Positions 43,061 through 51,908 of a stretch of DNA of 64,000 nt are shown here, piece after piece. Numbering within the stretch: the first letter of the stretch is position 1; every line of letters begins with the position of its first letter. Under the pieces are notes generated by a model. That model was not told the DNA's origin. It saw only the letters and a program-made list of their open reading frames with translations, and made no database searches. The translations under genes were made by a program, and so were the position numbers. Source of the stretch: Halosegnis longus (GTDB lineage: Archaea > Halobacteriota > Halobacteria > Halobacteriales > Haloarculaceae); the NCBI RefSeq assembly GCF_009663395.1, contig NZ_QKNW01000001.1, positions 186,001-250,000 on the forward strand. Direction: 5' to 3'.

Positions 43061-43425
43061 GCGAACTGGTCTGCGAGGTAGACGATGATGGGGGCGTCTT
43101 CCTCCTCAACGAAGCGAGCGCGCTCCTCGCCGTCGAGTTCGACGACGACCGTCGGAATCAGCTCGATGCCGTACTCCTCGACCAGTTCGCCCGACTTCGA
43201 GCCGTCGTCGTTCTTCTCGACGGGGTGGTGGTGAATCTGCTCGTCGGGGATGCCGGCGGCTTCGAGCGCGGCACCGAAGTCCGGAAGCTGTGACCGGCAG
43301 TCCTTACACCAGTCGCCGCCCCAGACGCGGATGGTCGGGTCGTCCAGCCCCGCGAACGTTTCGACGGCGTTCTCGTAGGAGGCCGCGTCCCACGTCGGAT
43401 TCGGCCGCATGGTTTCGAGTTGCAT
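43057..43425 (-). CDS. Thioredoxin-fold protein with WCKDC motif
   Basis: 122 residues from the ATG at 43425. The redox motif GGDWCKDCRSQLPDFG is centred near residue 41, and PTVVVELDGEERARF supplies the cis-proline region. The beta-alpha pattern is thioredoxin-like but the Trp-Cys-Lys-Asp-Cys motif differs from canonical WCGPC, so it may be a reductase of unknown partner. A longer frame to 43509 is unlikely. Convergent overlap with DUF35 by 4 bp. Confidence 0.85.
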   Translation of the reverse strand: MQLETMRPNPTWDAASYENAVETFAGLDDPTIRVWGGDWCKDCRSQLPDFGAALEAAGIPDEQIHHHPVEKNDDGSKSGELVEEYGIELIPTVVVELDGEERARFVEEEDAPIIVYLADQFA

Positions 43426-43510
43426 ACCGGAGGGAGGGAGGGTCCGGGGCGATTTAGCAGTTGTCGTCCCGCCGGCTCGGGTCGTTCCGGCGGGTGAACA
43501 CACCTCCACG

Positions 43511-43517
43511 AATTAAC
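43511..43517 (+). promoter_or_regulatory. TATA box of the acyl-CoA dehydrogenase gene
   Basis: GAATTAA-type element 24-30 bp before the ATG at 43541, which gives a leaderless or nearly leaderless message, as is normal in haloarchaea. Confidence 0.5.
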
Positions 43518-43540
43518 CGTCTGGCACCCCAAATCGAGGT

Positions 43541-44680
43541 ATGCAGGCATTATCGCCGGAACTGCAAGCGTACGCCGAGCGCGTCGAGGAGGTCGCGTCG
43601 GAGTTCGAAGACGAGGCGTACACGTGGGAAGGGGACATTCCGTGGGAGAACCTCCAGTTGCTCGCCGACGAGGGGGTGTACTGTCCGTCGATCGACGAGA
43701 CGTACGGCGGGCAGGGGATGTCGGACCTCGCGTCGGTCGTGTTGACCGAGGCCGTGAGCCGGGCCTGTCCGGACACGGGCTGGTTCGTGTACACCCAGTC
43801 GATGGTCGGCCCACGCGCCATCGACCTGTTCGGGAGCGAGTCGGTGAAAGAGCGGTATCTGCCGGGCGTGACCGCTGGCGAGGACCACATCTCCATCGCC
43901 ATCTCCGAACCCGACGCCGGCTCTGACGTGGGAAACATGACGACGACCGTCGAGGAAGAGGACGGCCGACTCGTCTGTAACGGCGAGAAGATGTGGGTCG
44001 GGGGAGTCCCGTTCTCCGACGTGGCCGTCACGTGGGTCCGGTTCCCGGAGGGGCTCGGCTCGGTCGTGCTCCCGCTCGATGACCCCGGCATCGAGGTTGT
44101 CGAAGAGTACCGAAACATGGCGGGGTACAGCCAGACTCACTTCAGTATCGACGACGTGGAGATTCCGGCGGACCACGTCCTCACCCGGGGCGAAGACGGC
44201 TTCAAACAGCAGTTGGTGTCGCTGAACTGGGAGCGACTCGGCAGTTCGACGCTCGCCATCGGGTGGGCCGCGGCCGCGCTGGAGCAGGCGCTCGCGTACG
44301 CGGACGGGCGCGAGCAGTTCGACCAGTCGCTCGACGACTTCCAGGGCATCGAGTGGAAGCTCGCCGAGATGTATCGTCAGTTGGAGACGGCTGCCGGCGT
44401 CGTCTACAACACGGCCGCGAGCGCAGACGGCCACGAGAGTGCACCCTCGCGGCTCAAGACCTCGGTCGCGAAGCTCCACGCCTCGCAAATCGCCGAGGAG
44501 GTCATCAGCGAGGCGGTCCAGGTCGTCGGCGCACGCGCCTACCAGCAGGGCCACCCGCTGGAGTATCTCTACCGGCTGGCCCGAGGCCGCCGCATCGCGG
44601 CCGGCACCGACGAGATGCAGCTGAACACCATCGCGCGGGCGCTGAAGGAAGACGGGGTCCCGAAGGTCTCGGAACGTTAG
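43541..44680 (+). CDS. Acyl-CoA dehydrogenase, isovaleryl/long-chain-type active site
   Basis: 379 residues, full ACAD fold: GGQGMSDL near 57, ISEPDAGSDVGNMTT near 121, FAD/CoA region GEKMWVGG, LNWERLGSS (Glu231) and RQF-like YADGREQFDQSLDDFQGIEWKLAEM. The position of the usual medium-chain catalytic Glu (EGT) is Ala here (AAGTDEMQ), as in isovaleryl-CoA dehydrogenase, and Glu231 matches the base used by that enzyme and long-chain ACAD. A branched or longer acyl-CoA is likely. Convergent 4-bp overlap with the crotonase gene. Confidence 0.88.
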   Translation: MQALSPELQAYAERVEEVASEFEDEAYTWEGDIPWENLQLLADEGVYCPSIDETYGGQGMSDLASVVLTEAVSRACPDTGWFVYTQSMVGPRAIDLFGSESVKERYLPGVTAGEDHISIAISEPDAGSDVGNMTTTVEEEDGRLVCNGEKMWVGGVPFSDVAVTWVRFPEGLGSVVLPLDDPGIEVVEEYRNMAGYSQTHFSIDDVEIPADHVLTRGEDGFKQQLVSLNWERLGSSTLAIGWAAAALEQALAYADGREQFDQSLDDFQGIEWKLAEMYRQLETAAGVVYNTAASADGHESAPSRLKTSVAKLHASQIAEEVISEAVQVVGARAYQQGHPLEYLYRLARGRRIAAGTDEMQLNTIARALKEDGVPKVSER

Positions 44681-45474
44681 CGGTCGAAGTCGGGGTCGCG
44701 GCCCTCGTTGAACGCCGCGACCGCCTCCGCGTGTTCCGGGTCGGTGACGCACTCCCACTGGTACTCGCTCGCGAGCTGACAGTACTCCTCGAAGGAGCGG
44801 GTCGGGTCCACGAGGTCGTTCGTGCGGCGGACGGCCGTCGCGGGCTTGCTCGCGATTTCCCTCGCGAGGTCGGTCGCCGCCTCGAGCGGGTCGGGGCTGG
44901 CTTCGACGGCGAGCCCGATGTCGACGGCCGCCTCGGGCGTGATATCGCGGCCGGTGAGCAGATACTCGCGGGCTTTCGCCTCGCCGATGAGCCGGGGCAA
45001 CAGCCACGCGCCGCCGTCGCCCGGGATGAGACCGATGTTGACGAATCCCTCCCGGAGGAGCGATTCCTCGCCGACGACCCGGAGGTCACACGCGAGCGCG
45101 AAGTCACAGCCAGCCCCGACGGCCGGCCCGTTGACGGCCGCGATGGAGGGCGTCGACAGGCCTCGGAGTTTTCCGACCAGCTGTTGGATGAGCCAGAGGT
45201 ACGCGCCGTACTCCTCGGGCGACTGGTCGTCCCAGTCGGGCATCTCGGTCGTGTCCGCGCCGGCACAGAAGCCGTCGCCCGCCCCTGTCAGGACGACCGC
45301 GTAGGTGTCCTCGTCGTTCCCGGCGCGCCGGACCGCGTCGTTGAGTTCGAGCACCGTCGTCCGGGTGAATGCGTTGTACACCTCCGGGCGGTCGATGGTG
45401 ATGGTCGTGATGCCGTCGTCCGTCTCGTAGCGAATCTCGTCGTACTCCACACCGGGTGTACGGCTGACGGTCAC
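44677..45474 (-). CDS. Enoyl-CoA hydratase/isomerase family protein, PaaG-like
   Basis: 265 residues, crotonase fold: ITIDRPEVYNAFT, GAGDGFCAGADTTEM, NGPAVGAGCDFALACDLRV and FVNIGLIPGDGGAWLLPRLIG. Of the two catalytic glutamates of hydratases, the first is Asp (GCDFA) and the second position is not acidic (GFVN), which fits isomerases such as PaaG more than hydratases. The reaction is therefore uncertain. Paired in convergent orientation with the acyl-CoA dehydrogenase gene. Confidence 0.85.
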   Translation of the reverse strand: MTVSRTPGVEYDEIRYETDDGITTITIDRPEVYNAFTRTTVLELNDAVRRAGNDEDTYAVVLTGAGDGFCAGADTTEMPDWDDQSPEEYGAYLWLIQQLVGKLRGLSTPSIAAVNGPAVGAGCDFALACDLRVVGEESLLREGFVNIGLIPGDGGAWLLPRLIGEAKAREYLLTGRDITPEAAVDIGLAVEASPDPLEAATDLAREIASKPATAVRRTNDLVDPTRSFEEYCQLASEYQWECVTDPEHAEAVAAFNEGRDPDFDR

Positions 45475-45537
45475 ATATAACGGGCGGCGACCCGCGAGAC
45501 CGTAGCCCCCTTATCCGTCGCTGGCGAACGTCGGCCA

Positions 45538-46515
45538 ATGAATCGGAGCGTACTCGGCACGGTTGGCTCTCCGCTCGTGCAGGTGGAGTCACCCCCCGGC
45601 AGCATCGTCGCCGCGAAGGTGGAGTCGCGCAATCCGGGCGGGAGCGCGAAGGACCGTCCCGCCCTCGCCATGATTGAGGCCGCCGAGCGCGCCGGCGAAA
45701 TCGAGCCCGGCGACACCATCGTCGAACCCACCTCGGGGAACACGGGCATCGGTATCGCGATGGTCGCCGCGGCGCGCGGCTACGACGCCATCATCGTGAT
45801 GCCGGGGTCGAAATCCCCCGAACGCCAGCGGATTATGCGGGCCTACGGCGCGCGCCTCGACCTCGTGGACGGGGATATCTCCGACGCGAAAGACCACGCC
45901 GACGAGCTGGAGGAGACGGAAGACGCCGTCCAGCTCCGACAGTTCGAAAACGAGGCGAACCCGCGTGCCCACTACGAGACGACGGGCGAGGAGATTCTCG
46001 AGCAGGTCGACGGGCGGGAGATTGACGCGCTCGTCGCCGGCGTCGGGACGGGCGGGACGATTTCCGGGGTCGGACGGCGACTCCGCGAGGAGCACCCGGA
46101 GATGGATATCATCGCCGTCGAACCCGAGGACAGCGCGGTGCTCTCCGGGCGCGAACCGGTCGGCGACTCGTTTCAGGGGATGGGGCCGGGGTTCGTCTCG
46201 CCGAATCTGGACCGCGACCTGCTCGACGGCGTGGAGACGGTCTCGCTGGACGCCGCCGAGGCGGAGGCGCGCCGGCTCGCCCGCGAGGAGGGGCTGCTCG
46301 TCGGTCAGTCGTCCGCGGCGTCGAATCTCGCCGCCAAGCGCGTGGCCGAGCGGCTCGCGACCGACGCGGACGTTCCGGGACCGGACACGCAGACGAATCT
46401 TCTCGACGGCGAGCCGGAAGCTCCCGAGCGTGAGTTACCCGCGGACGCGCCGCTCATCGTCACGGTGTACTGGGACTCCGGCGAACGGTACATGTCCACG
46501 GGGATGTTCGACTAG
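45538..46515 (+). CDS. cysK: Cysteine synthase (PLP-dependent)
   Basis: 325 residues. The PLP lysine is in NPGGSAKDRPALAM near residue 38, the substrate loop is PTSGNTGIGIAMVAAARGY, and the phosphate-binding glycine loop is VGTGGTISGVGR near 165. It makes cysteine from O-acetyl- or O-phosphoserine with sulfide; CysK versus CysM, or cystathionine synthase, cannot be fully separated. Located between fatty-acyl genes and a Bax-inhibitor-like gene; its stop overlaps the latter by 4 bp, convergently. Confidence 0.9.
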   Translation: MNRSVLGTVGSPLVQVESPPGSIVAAKVESRNPGGSAKDRPALAMIEAAERAGEIEPGDTIVEPTSGNTGIGIAMVAAARGYDAIIVMPGSKSPERQRIMRAYGARLDLVDGDISDAKDHADELEETEDAVQLRQFENEANPRAHYETTGEEILEQVDGREIDALVAGVGTGGTISGVGRRLREEHPEMDIIAVEPEDSAVLSGREPVGDSFQGMGPGFVSPNLDRDLLDGVETVSLDAAEAEARRLAREEGLLVGQSSAASNLAAKRVAERLATDADVPGPDTQTNLLDGEPEAPERELPADAPLIVTVYWDSGERYMSTGMFD

Positions 46516-47201
46516 CGGCGGGCCAGCGCGCGAACGACCAGCTGGAGGATGTGGACGAAGACACCGGCGACGGCGACGTAGAGCCCGATAGCTTGCATCG
46601 CCGTGTTCAGCCCGCGGTTCTCGCGAATCTCCCACATCTCGTAGCCGAGCCGGAAGAGGAAGCCGAGGAAGATGGCCACGAAGCCGACCAGCAACACGAC
46701 GGGGATGAACGAGCCGGCGAGGATGGCGACCAGTCCGACGAGGAACGCGCCCGTCGCGATTTTGCCGTAGTGGTCGAAGTCAGTGTCCGAGCGGGCGTAG
46801 ACGTAGGTGCCGATGCCGGCAGTCATCGCGACCGTGGCGGCGCCCGTGATACCGAGCGCGAGGAGTCGCACGTCGGCAGCGAGGAAGGAGAGTATCCCGC
46901 CGCCGAACAGCCCGAACCCTGCTTCCAGCAGGACGACACCCACCAGCGTGAGCGGCGTCGTGTTGTTCTTGAAGCCGCGCTCGGCGAGCAGTTCGCCGAC
47001 GGTGATGACGGCTCCGTAGACGAGCGAGCCGACGATTGGCACCGCGAAGACGATGCGGTTGATGCCGGCGAGCGGGGTGAAGGCGACGGCGTACATCAGA
47101 ATGACGTTCAACGCCATGAGGCCGGTCGCGCCGCCGATTGCCTGCCACTCGCGCGCCGCGAGCAGGAAGCCCTCGTTCGACTGCGTCTCGTAGCTACTCA
47201 T
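46512..47201 (-). CDS. Bax inhibitor-1/YccA-like membrane protein
   Basis: 229 residues from the ATG at 47201, about seven helices. Family-like features are the seven-helix pattern and the last part, RLGYEMWEIRENRGLNTAMQAIGLYVAVAGVFVHILQLV, matching the BI-1 ending in which an AIGLY motif precedes the last helix. BI-1-like proteins of prokaryotes are calcium-leak or proton-sensitive channels. A longer reading is excluded because it would overlap the next membrane gene; the two are coupled by a 4-bp overlap. Role here unknown. Confidence 0.72.
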   Translation of the reverse strand: MSSYETQSNEGFLLAAREWQAIGGATGLMALNVILMYAVAFTPLAGINRIVFAVPIVGSLVYGAVITVGELLAERGFKNNTTPLTLVGVVLLEAGFGLFGGGILSFLAADVRLLALGITGAATVAMTAGIGTYVYARSDTDFDHYGKIATGAFLVGLVAILAGSFIPVVLLVGFVAIFLGFLFRLGYEMWEIRENRGLNTAMQAIGLYVAVAGVFVHILQLVVRALARR

Positions 47202-48034
47202 GGAGTCGTGGAGTCGTCGGATGCCGAAAAGCGTTCGCGTCCCTCTGCAGGCGACAGGTCGAACGCGTCGTGGACGAACGCCATCGTCGCCGCGTCGAAG
47301 ACGAGTCCGACCGGCGCGAGCACGGCCAGTCCGCCGACGACACCCGGAACGCCGAGATTGACGAACAGCGCGGTCGCCGGCAGCGAGATGATGGCGGTCG
47401 CGAGGAGATACCGACCGGCGTACGAGAGTGCCGGCCCGCCAGCGCTCGTGAACTGGTAGCTCCGCACGAGCGCGGTGAGGAGATCTCGGTCGTCGGCCAC
47501 GACCAGGTGTAACGCGGGATAGAGGAAGTAGCCGCCGGCGAGTATCAAAACGGCGAGAACGATGAGAAACAGCGGGAAGATGAGCGTGAACACCAACGCG
47601 GCGAGCACGTAGACCAACACGAGCAGCTGGAAGCCGAACATCGGGGCGAAGTAGCGGCGGGCGTCGGCCAGAAACTGCGGCTGTTCGTCGGCGAGCGCGC
47701 GGTGTATCGTCCCGAGGTAGCCCGCGGTGAGCGCGGCCGTTGCGACCATCGAGAGCAGGGCGAAGCCGACCGCGGCGGGACCGAACTGATTGACCGCCGT
47801 CCGGACGCCGCCGGCCCCGACTTCGGCGGCGGTATCGGGGAGACTCAGGAACGCCCACCCGCCCGTGACGGGAAACGGGAACGAGAAGGAGACGCCGACG
47901 TGGAAGTCGGCGTTGCCGAGCTGGGTGAACTTCTCCGCCGAGAGGAGGGCGACGGCGAACGGGACGACCGCGAGCCACCAGACGCCATCGAGGCTGGCTC
48001 GCGCGCGAGCGAGATACGGCTGGAGGGAGACCAT
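47198..48034 (-). CDS. Polytopic membrane protein, unknown function
   Basis: 278 residues, about six membrane helices (~18-34, 92-112, 130-148, 150-170, 205-225 and 230-250). Conserved-looking pieces are QPYLARARASLDGVWWLAVVPFA at the start and FLADARRYFAPMFGFQLLVLVYVLAALVF in the middle, where DUF4013-like proteins have comparable helices. No function recognised. Its end overlaps the start of the Bax-inhibitor-like gene (ATGA), so they are probably co-expressed. Confidence 0.7.
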   Translation of the reverse strand: MVSLQPYLARARASLDGVWWLAVVPFAVALLSAEKFTQLGNADFHVGVSFSFPFPVTGGWAFLSLPDTAAEVGAGGVRTAVNQFGPAAVGFALLSMVATAALTAGYLGTIHRALADEQPQFLADARRYFAPMFGFQLLVLVYVLAALVFTLIFPLFLIVLAVLILAGGYFLYPALHLVVADDRDLLTALVRSYQFTSAGGPALSYAGRYLLATAIISLPATALFVNLGVPGVVGGLAVLAPVGLVFDAATMAFVHDAFDLSPAEGRERFSASDDSTTP

Positions 48035-48068
48035 ACCGGGTCGTGTTCGTCCGCCTACAAGTCAGTTG

Positions 48069-48521
48069 CTACGCGCCGAACTCGGATTCGGTCACCCGGA
48101 CGCGAACCGTCTCGTCGACTTCCCGGAGGTCGTAGTCGGGGAGCTCATGGCCGGTGCGGGCGACGAACATCGGCTCGACGAGTTCGCCGTCGTCGACGCC
48201 GTACACCTTCAGATACCGGTCGGTCTCCTCGGGCGCTATCTCGTCGTCGCGGACCTGCCGCGCGAGATCGCGCGAGAGCCACTCCTCGTCGCTGACAGAG
48301 GGTTCGAGCACGAACGCGGCGTCGGCGAACCGGACGAGATACCAGTTCAGGTCGTTGAGCAGCGAGACGGCCGCGCCGAGGCTGACGGTTTCGACGGCGA
48401 CGGTGTTCTCGTACGGTTCGGCGAGCGAGTAGGTCGCGAGCGCGTTGCGTGCGGTCTCGCGGGAGACGAGTTCGTAGCGGAGATTCACCTCCGGGTCGCC
48501 GACGAGACACACGCGGGTCAT
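48069..48521 (-). CDS. DUF5804-like protein
   Basis: 150 residues, an alpha/beta protein with no membrane helix: MTRVCLVGDPEVNLRYEL, VAVETVSLGAAVSLLNDLNWYLVRFADAAFVLEP and the acidic DEIAPEETDRYLKVYGV. It appears to be a haloarchaea-specific family that I recall as DUF5804. No catalytic motif is evident. It lies 34 bp upstream of the DUF4013-like gene, on the same strand, beyond a hairpin-rich spacer after mat. Confidence 0.7.
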   Translation of the reverse strand: MTRVCLVGDPEVNLRYELVSRETARNALATYSLAEPYENTVAVETVSLGAAVSLLNDLNWYLVRFADAAFVLEPSVSDEEWLSRDLARQVRDDEIAPEETDRYLKVYGVDDGELVEPMFVARTGHELPDYDLREVDETVRVRVTESEFGA

Positions 48522-48592
48522 ACTTCGAGCAACGGAGGCGACGGCAAAGCGGTTTCGTTCACTTGGTCGAGCAGTGAGTCCACAGCAAGCAT

Positions 48593-48697
48593 ACGCCGAA
48601 CGAAGTGAGGCGTTTCACCGAGCCGACCGGAGGGAGGCTCGGCTGCGTTGCGGTTTTTGGTGCAGATTTTTGCAAGGAGTGGTGCGCGAAGCGCACC
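48593..48697. repeat. Three tandem hairpins between mat and the DUF5804-like gene
   Basis: Inverted repeats in a row: ACGCC-N11-GGCGT (48593-48613), CCGAGCC-N11-GGCTCGG (48618-48642), and GGTGCGC-GAA-GCGCACC (48681-48697, 7-bp stem). Between the second and third are two TTTTTG runs, GGTTTTTGGTGCAGATTTTTGCA, given here in pieces. The region follows the mat stop on the minus strand and could be its terminator and 3' end; similar GAACGAAGTGAG-type sequence recurs between haloarchaeal genes in my recollection. Confidence 0.6.
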
Positions 48698-48717
48698 CGA
48701 CGCAGCAAAAAGGTGCG

Positions 48718-49950
48718 TTAGAAGGTAGAGAGTTCGCCGTCGATGACGCGCTGGGTGATACTCGACACGTCGGCGAGTTCGCGGTCGACGACGGCCTCGA
48801 CCTCCGCTTCCACGTCGGCAATCTCGACGCCCTCTTCGGTGACGAGGGCGGCGTCGGCGACGTGCGGGTCGTCGATCGGCTTGCCGATCTGTGAGAGCAG
48901 GCGAATCCGAATCTCGCGCAGCCCGTCGACCTCGGCGACGACGGCCTCAGCGATCTGGGTGGCGAGCAGATTGTAGATCTTCCCGATGTGGTTGACGGGG
49001 TTCTTGCCGGAGGTGGCCTCCATCGACATCGACCGGTTCGGGGTGATGAGCCCGTTGGCGCGGTTGCCGCGGCCGACGGAGCCGTCGTCGCCCTGCTCCG
49101 CGGAGGTGCCGGTCGTGGTGAGGAACACGGAGTTGTGGTCGTAGTCGTCGGCGGTGTTGACGTGGACGGTCACGTCGCGGTCGGTGTACTCGCCGGCGAG
49201 GTCGATGACGAACTCGCGGACGGCGGCGACGTTCTCCTTGTAGGCTTCCAGCGAGTCGACGTAGCTGTCGACCATCGCGACGGCCAGCGTCACGTCGATT
49301 TCGTCCCCCTCGCGTTTGCCCATCACCTTCACGTCCTGTCCGATGGCGGGGTGGCGCTCGCCGAAGCTGCCGTTGAGCTCGCGCTCGGCGTTGAGCACGA
49401 TCTGTTCGGTTTCCGTCAGCGGGGCGTGACCGACACCGAAGGAGGTGTCGTTGGCCTTCGGAATCTGTTTGCCTTCCTCGCCGAAGACCTCCTGGAGGTC
49501 GCCCGAGCCCTCGCCGAGTTTCACGTCGACGATGACCTCGGTGCCGAAGTCGATTTCCGGGAAGTTCTCGGCGAAGTAGTCGCGGGCGGCGCGGAGCGCG
49601 ATGGTCTCGGTGGGGATGGTGTGGTGGCGGACGACCTGTCCGTTCTCGTACTCGGCGTACTCCTTCGTGGCGCGACCGGTGATGAGCAGATAGATGGGTT
49701 CGACGACCTCACCGCCGCCGTAGGCGGGCGCGGAGGTGCCGGCGACCAACTGCGTCTCGTCGGTGTTGTAGTGGAGCACCTTGCCGACGCGGTCGAGATA
49801 CGCGCGGGCGAGTGCCTGCGAGACGTGTTCTGCGATGCCGTCGGAGATGGAGTCCGGGTGGCCGAGCCCCTTTCGCTCGACGATCTCGGTCTCTTGGTCT
49901 TCCACCGCGCGGCCGGCGACCGGCTCGACGCGAATATTGCGGTCTGTCAT
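48718..49950 (-). CDS. mat: S-adenosylmethionine synthetase (archaeal MAT)
   Basis: 410 residues, the archaeal MAT family, distinct from bacterial Met[31 protein letters not shown] near residue 24, [36 protein letters not shown] and [27 protein letters not shown] are all present. It makes SAM from methionine and ATP, so it uses the product of the MetE-like genes at 10.7-12.7 kb. Ends in the hairpin-rich spacer. Confidence 0.97.
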   Translation of the reverse strand: MTDRNIRVEPVAGRAVEDQETEIVERKGLGHPDSISDGIAEHVSQALARAYLDRVGKVLHYNTDETQLVAGTSAPAYGGGEVVEPIYLLITGRATKEYAEYENGQVVRHHTIPTETIALRAARDYFAENFPEIDFGTEVIVDVKLGEGSGDLQEVFGEEGKQIPKANDTSFGVGHAPLTETEQIVLNAERELNGSFGERHPAIGQDVKVMGKREGDEIDVTLAVAMVDSYVDSLEAYKENVAAVREFVIDLAGEYTDRDVTVHVNTADDYDHNSVFLTTTGTSAEQGDDGSVGRGNRANGLITPNRSMSMEATSGKNPVNHIGKIYNLLATQIAEAVVAEVDGLREIRIRLLSQIGKPIDDPHVADAALVTEEGVEIADVEAEVEAVVDRELADVSSITQRVIDGELSTF

Positions 49951-50009
49951 TGTCTCCGATACCTCGCGGGCGGTTCTATAACTTACGGAAACACCGCAGC
50001 CACGGAAAA

Positions 50010-50561
50010 TTACTGCTGCGTATCGGATTTCGAGAGCAACAGCCCGAGATAGGAGGTCCGGATACCCTCGTCGGGGTCGGCTCCGAGGTCGGCAAGCAGG
50101 TCGCGAGCGCGGTCGCGGGCGGCCGGTATCTCGGCTTCGGTCTCGACTTCCGTCTCGATTTCGACGAACTCCCCGAGGTCGGTGACGGCGTCGAGAGTGA
50201 CGGTGTAGCCGTCGAGGGCGTAGAAGACGCGGTCCTTCTCGACGGTGGCGGCCGGTTCGAAGCCGAGCCCGTCGAGAATCCCGCGCACCGCCGTCTCGTC
50301 CGCGACGACCGTCTCGTGTTCCTCGCGGGTCTTCGACTCCGCATCGAGCAGCGGTCCCTTGTAGGTGAGTTTCGCGACCGACTCGTCGTCGTCGCGTTCG
50401 ACGCGGACCCGGACGGCCTCGTCGGTCTCGGCGAAGTCGCGGTGGGGTGCATCGTAGTAGGTGTCGGTTTGGGTGACGGACCGGACGCGGGTCGCGCGGG
50501 CGTCGAGTCGCTCGCGGAGGGGGTCGTGGTCGGCGCGGAGTTTGAGTTCGACCTCGTACAC
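50010..50561 (-). CDS. CYTH-domain protein (class IV adenylate cyclase/thiamine triphosphatase family)
   Basis: 183 residues from a GTG at 50561; a much longer frame upstream is unsupported. The N-terminal ExExK motif, YEVELKLRAD, defines the CYTH tunnel fold, and QTDTYYDAPHRDFAETDEAVRVR, LTYKGPLLDAESKTREEHE and FVEIETEVE supply the other charged strands. These enzymes bind triphosphate with metal; a role as cyclase, triphosphatase or polyphosphate enzyme cannot be chosen. Stands alone between mat and the FKBP gene. Confidence 0.87.
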   Translation of the reverse strand: MYEVELKLRADHDPLRERLDARATRVRSVTQTDTYYDAPHRDFAETDEAVRVRVERDDDESVAKLTYKGPLLDAESKTREEHETVVADETAVRGILDGLGFEPAATVEKDRVFYALDGYTVTLDAVTDLGEFVEIETEVETEAEIPAARDRARDLLADLGADPDEGIRTSYLGLLLSKSDTQQ

Positions 50562-50645
50562 AAGGCGGTGTGAGCGGGCGAGACGCAAAAACGCGCCGAC
50601 GGGCGAAACGTGATTGTTAAGGGTGCGACGTGAGTTTCGTGTGGT

Positions 50646-51566
50646 ATGAGTGAGGAAGCCGACGAGACCGAGGAGACGGAGACGACCGGACTGCAGGACG
50701 GCGACTTCGTCCGTATCGCTTACACCGCCCGCACGACCGAGGGCGGCCAGCTCGTCGACACGACCGACGAGGAGGTCGCAGAGGAGGAAGGCGTCGCCGA
50801 CCAAGGCGAGTTCGAGCCGCGCGTCATCGCGCTGGGCGAACAGCATCTCTTCCCGACCGTCGAGGAGGACATCATCGGGAAGGAAGCCGGCGACTCCGGC
50901 TCCGTCACCGTCAGCGCAGAGAACGCCTTTGGCGAGTACGACGAGAGCGAGGTCCGCACCGTCTCTGCGGACAAGATTCCGGAAGACTCCATGCGTCCTG
51001 GCGCACAGGTTGAGATCGACGGCGACCAGGGGTATCTCGAGACCATCGTCGGCGGCCGCGCACGCGTCGACTTCAATCACCCGCTGGCCGGCGAGTCCGT
51101 CGAGTACGAGTACGAGCTCCTCGAAGAGGTCGAGGACACGCTCGAACAGGCGAAGGGGCTGTTCAGCATGTTCCTCGACGTCGACCTCGAGATGCGACTC
51201 GAAGAGGAGGAAGTCGAGGAGACGAGCGTCGAGGAGCCAGAGGACGACGAGGGCGAGCCGGAGACCGTCACCGAGACGGTCCAGAAGACGACGCTGTACA
51301 TCGAGTCCACGCCGCAGCTGGCCATGAACCAGCAGTGGATGTTCCAGAAACAGCAGATCGGCCAGCAGGTCATCGACCAGACCGGCATCGACCGCATCAT
51401 CATCGAGGAGGTCATCGACGGCTCCGGTATGGGCATGGGTGGCATGATGGGCGGCATGGGCGGTATGGGCGGCATGGGTGGCGGCGCAGAGGATGCCGAC
51501 ATTGAGGAGGCGCTCGAAGACGCCGACATCGACGCCGACGAACTCGCCGCAGAGATCGAAGAGTAA
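50646..51566 (+). CDS. FKBP-type peptidyl-prolyl isomerase with Gly-Met-rich tail
   Basis: 306 residues, SlyD-like FKBP. DGDFVRIAYTARTTEGGQLVDTT starts the FKBP domain (~18-170), interrupted by an insert-in-flap region (SAENAFGEYDESEVRTV), with FNHPLAGESVEYEYELLE closing it. A C-terminal domain (~170-260) follows, ending in a tail GMGMGGMMGGMGGMGGMGGG near 260-282 and an acidic end. GGM repeats recall the C-terminal tails of chaperonins. It should catalyse proline isomerisation and act as a folding helper in the cytoplasm. Confidence 0.93.
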   Translation: MSEEADETEETETTGLQDGDFVRIAYTARTTEGGQLVDTTDEEVAEEEGVADQGEFEPRVIALGEQHLFPTVEEDIIGKEAGDSGSVTVSAENAFGEYDESEVRTVSADKIPEDSMRPGAQVEIDGDQGYLETIVGGRARVDFNHPLAGESVEYEYELLEEVEDTLEQAKGLFSMFLDVDLEMRLEEEEVEETSVEEPEDDEGEPETVTETVQKTTLYIESTPQLAMNQQWMFQKQQIGQQVIDQTGIDRIIIEEVIDGSGMGMGGMMGGMGGMGGMGGGAEDADIEEALEDADIDADELAAEIEE

Positions 51567-51611
51567 CGGTCAGACGCGCGATTTTACTGTTTTCACCCCC
51601 TCCGTACAGCC

Positions 51612-51908
51612 ATGTCCGACGAGTCGGAGCCGTGTGCGTTGTGCGGTCGCTACGGCGACGCGCTCCCGATGGAGCGTCACCACCTCGTCCCCGAACACCG
51701 CGAGGAGTCGCCCGTCGTGCTGGTCTGTTCGCCGTGTCACGACCAACTCCACGCGCTGTTCACGAACGAGGAACTCATCGAGGAGTACCACACCGCAGAA
51801 AAGCTGCGTGGGGCCGACCGGATGGCGTCGTATCTCGGTTGGATTCGCACGACGAACAAGACGAGTATCGACGTGCGAACGAGCAACGACGTGCGACAGC
51901 GGCGCTAA
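51612..51908 (+). CDS. HNH-type zinc-finger protein
   Basis: 98 residues. CALCGRYGD, then MERHHLVPEHR, then VCSPCHDQLHALF give two CxxC knuckles and the His-His/His arrangement of HNH nucleases. The C terminus is basic. It resembles small haloarchaeal HNH-like proteins; nuclease activity is unproven. It starts 45 bp after the FKBP gene, with an AT-rich promoter-like stretch between, and overlaps the end of the ParA-like gene convergently by 4 bp. Confidence 0.78.
   Translation: MSDESEPCALCGRYGDALPMERHHLVPEHREESPVVLVCSPCHDQLHALFTNEELIEEYHTAEKLRGADRMASYLGWIRTTNKTSIDVRTSNDVRQRR

Noticed and set aside
50562-51080. Extension of the CYTH gene into the FKBP gene
   Set aside because: It would run antisense through the FKBP domain; the ExExK motif begins at the GTG at 50561.
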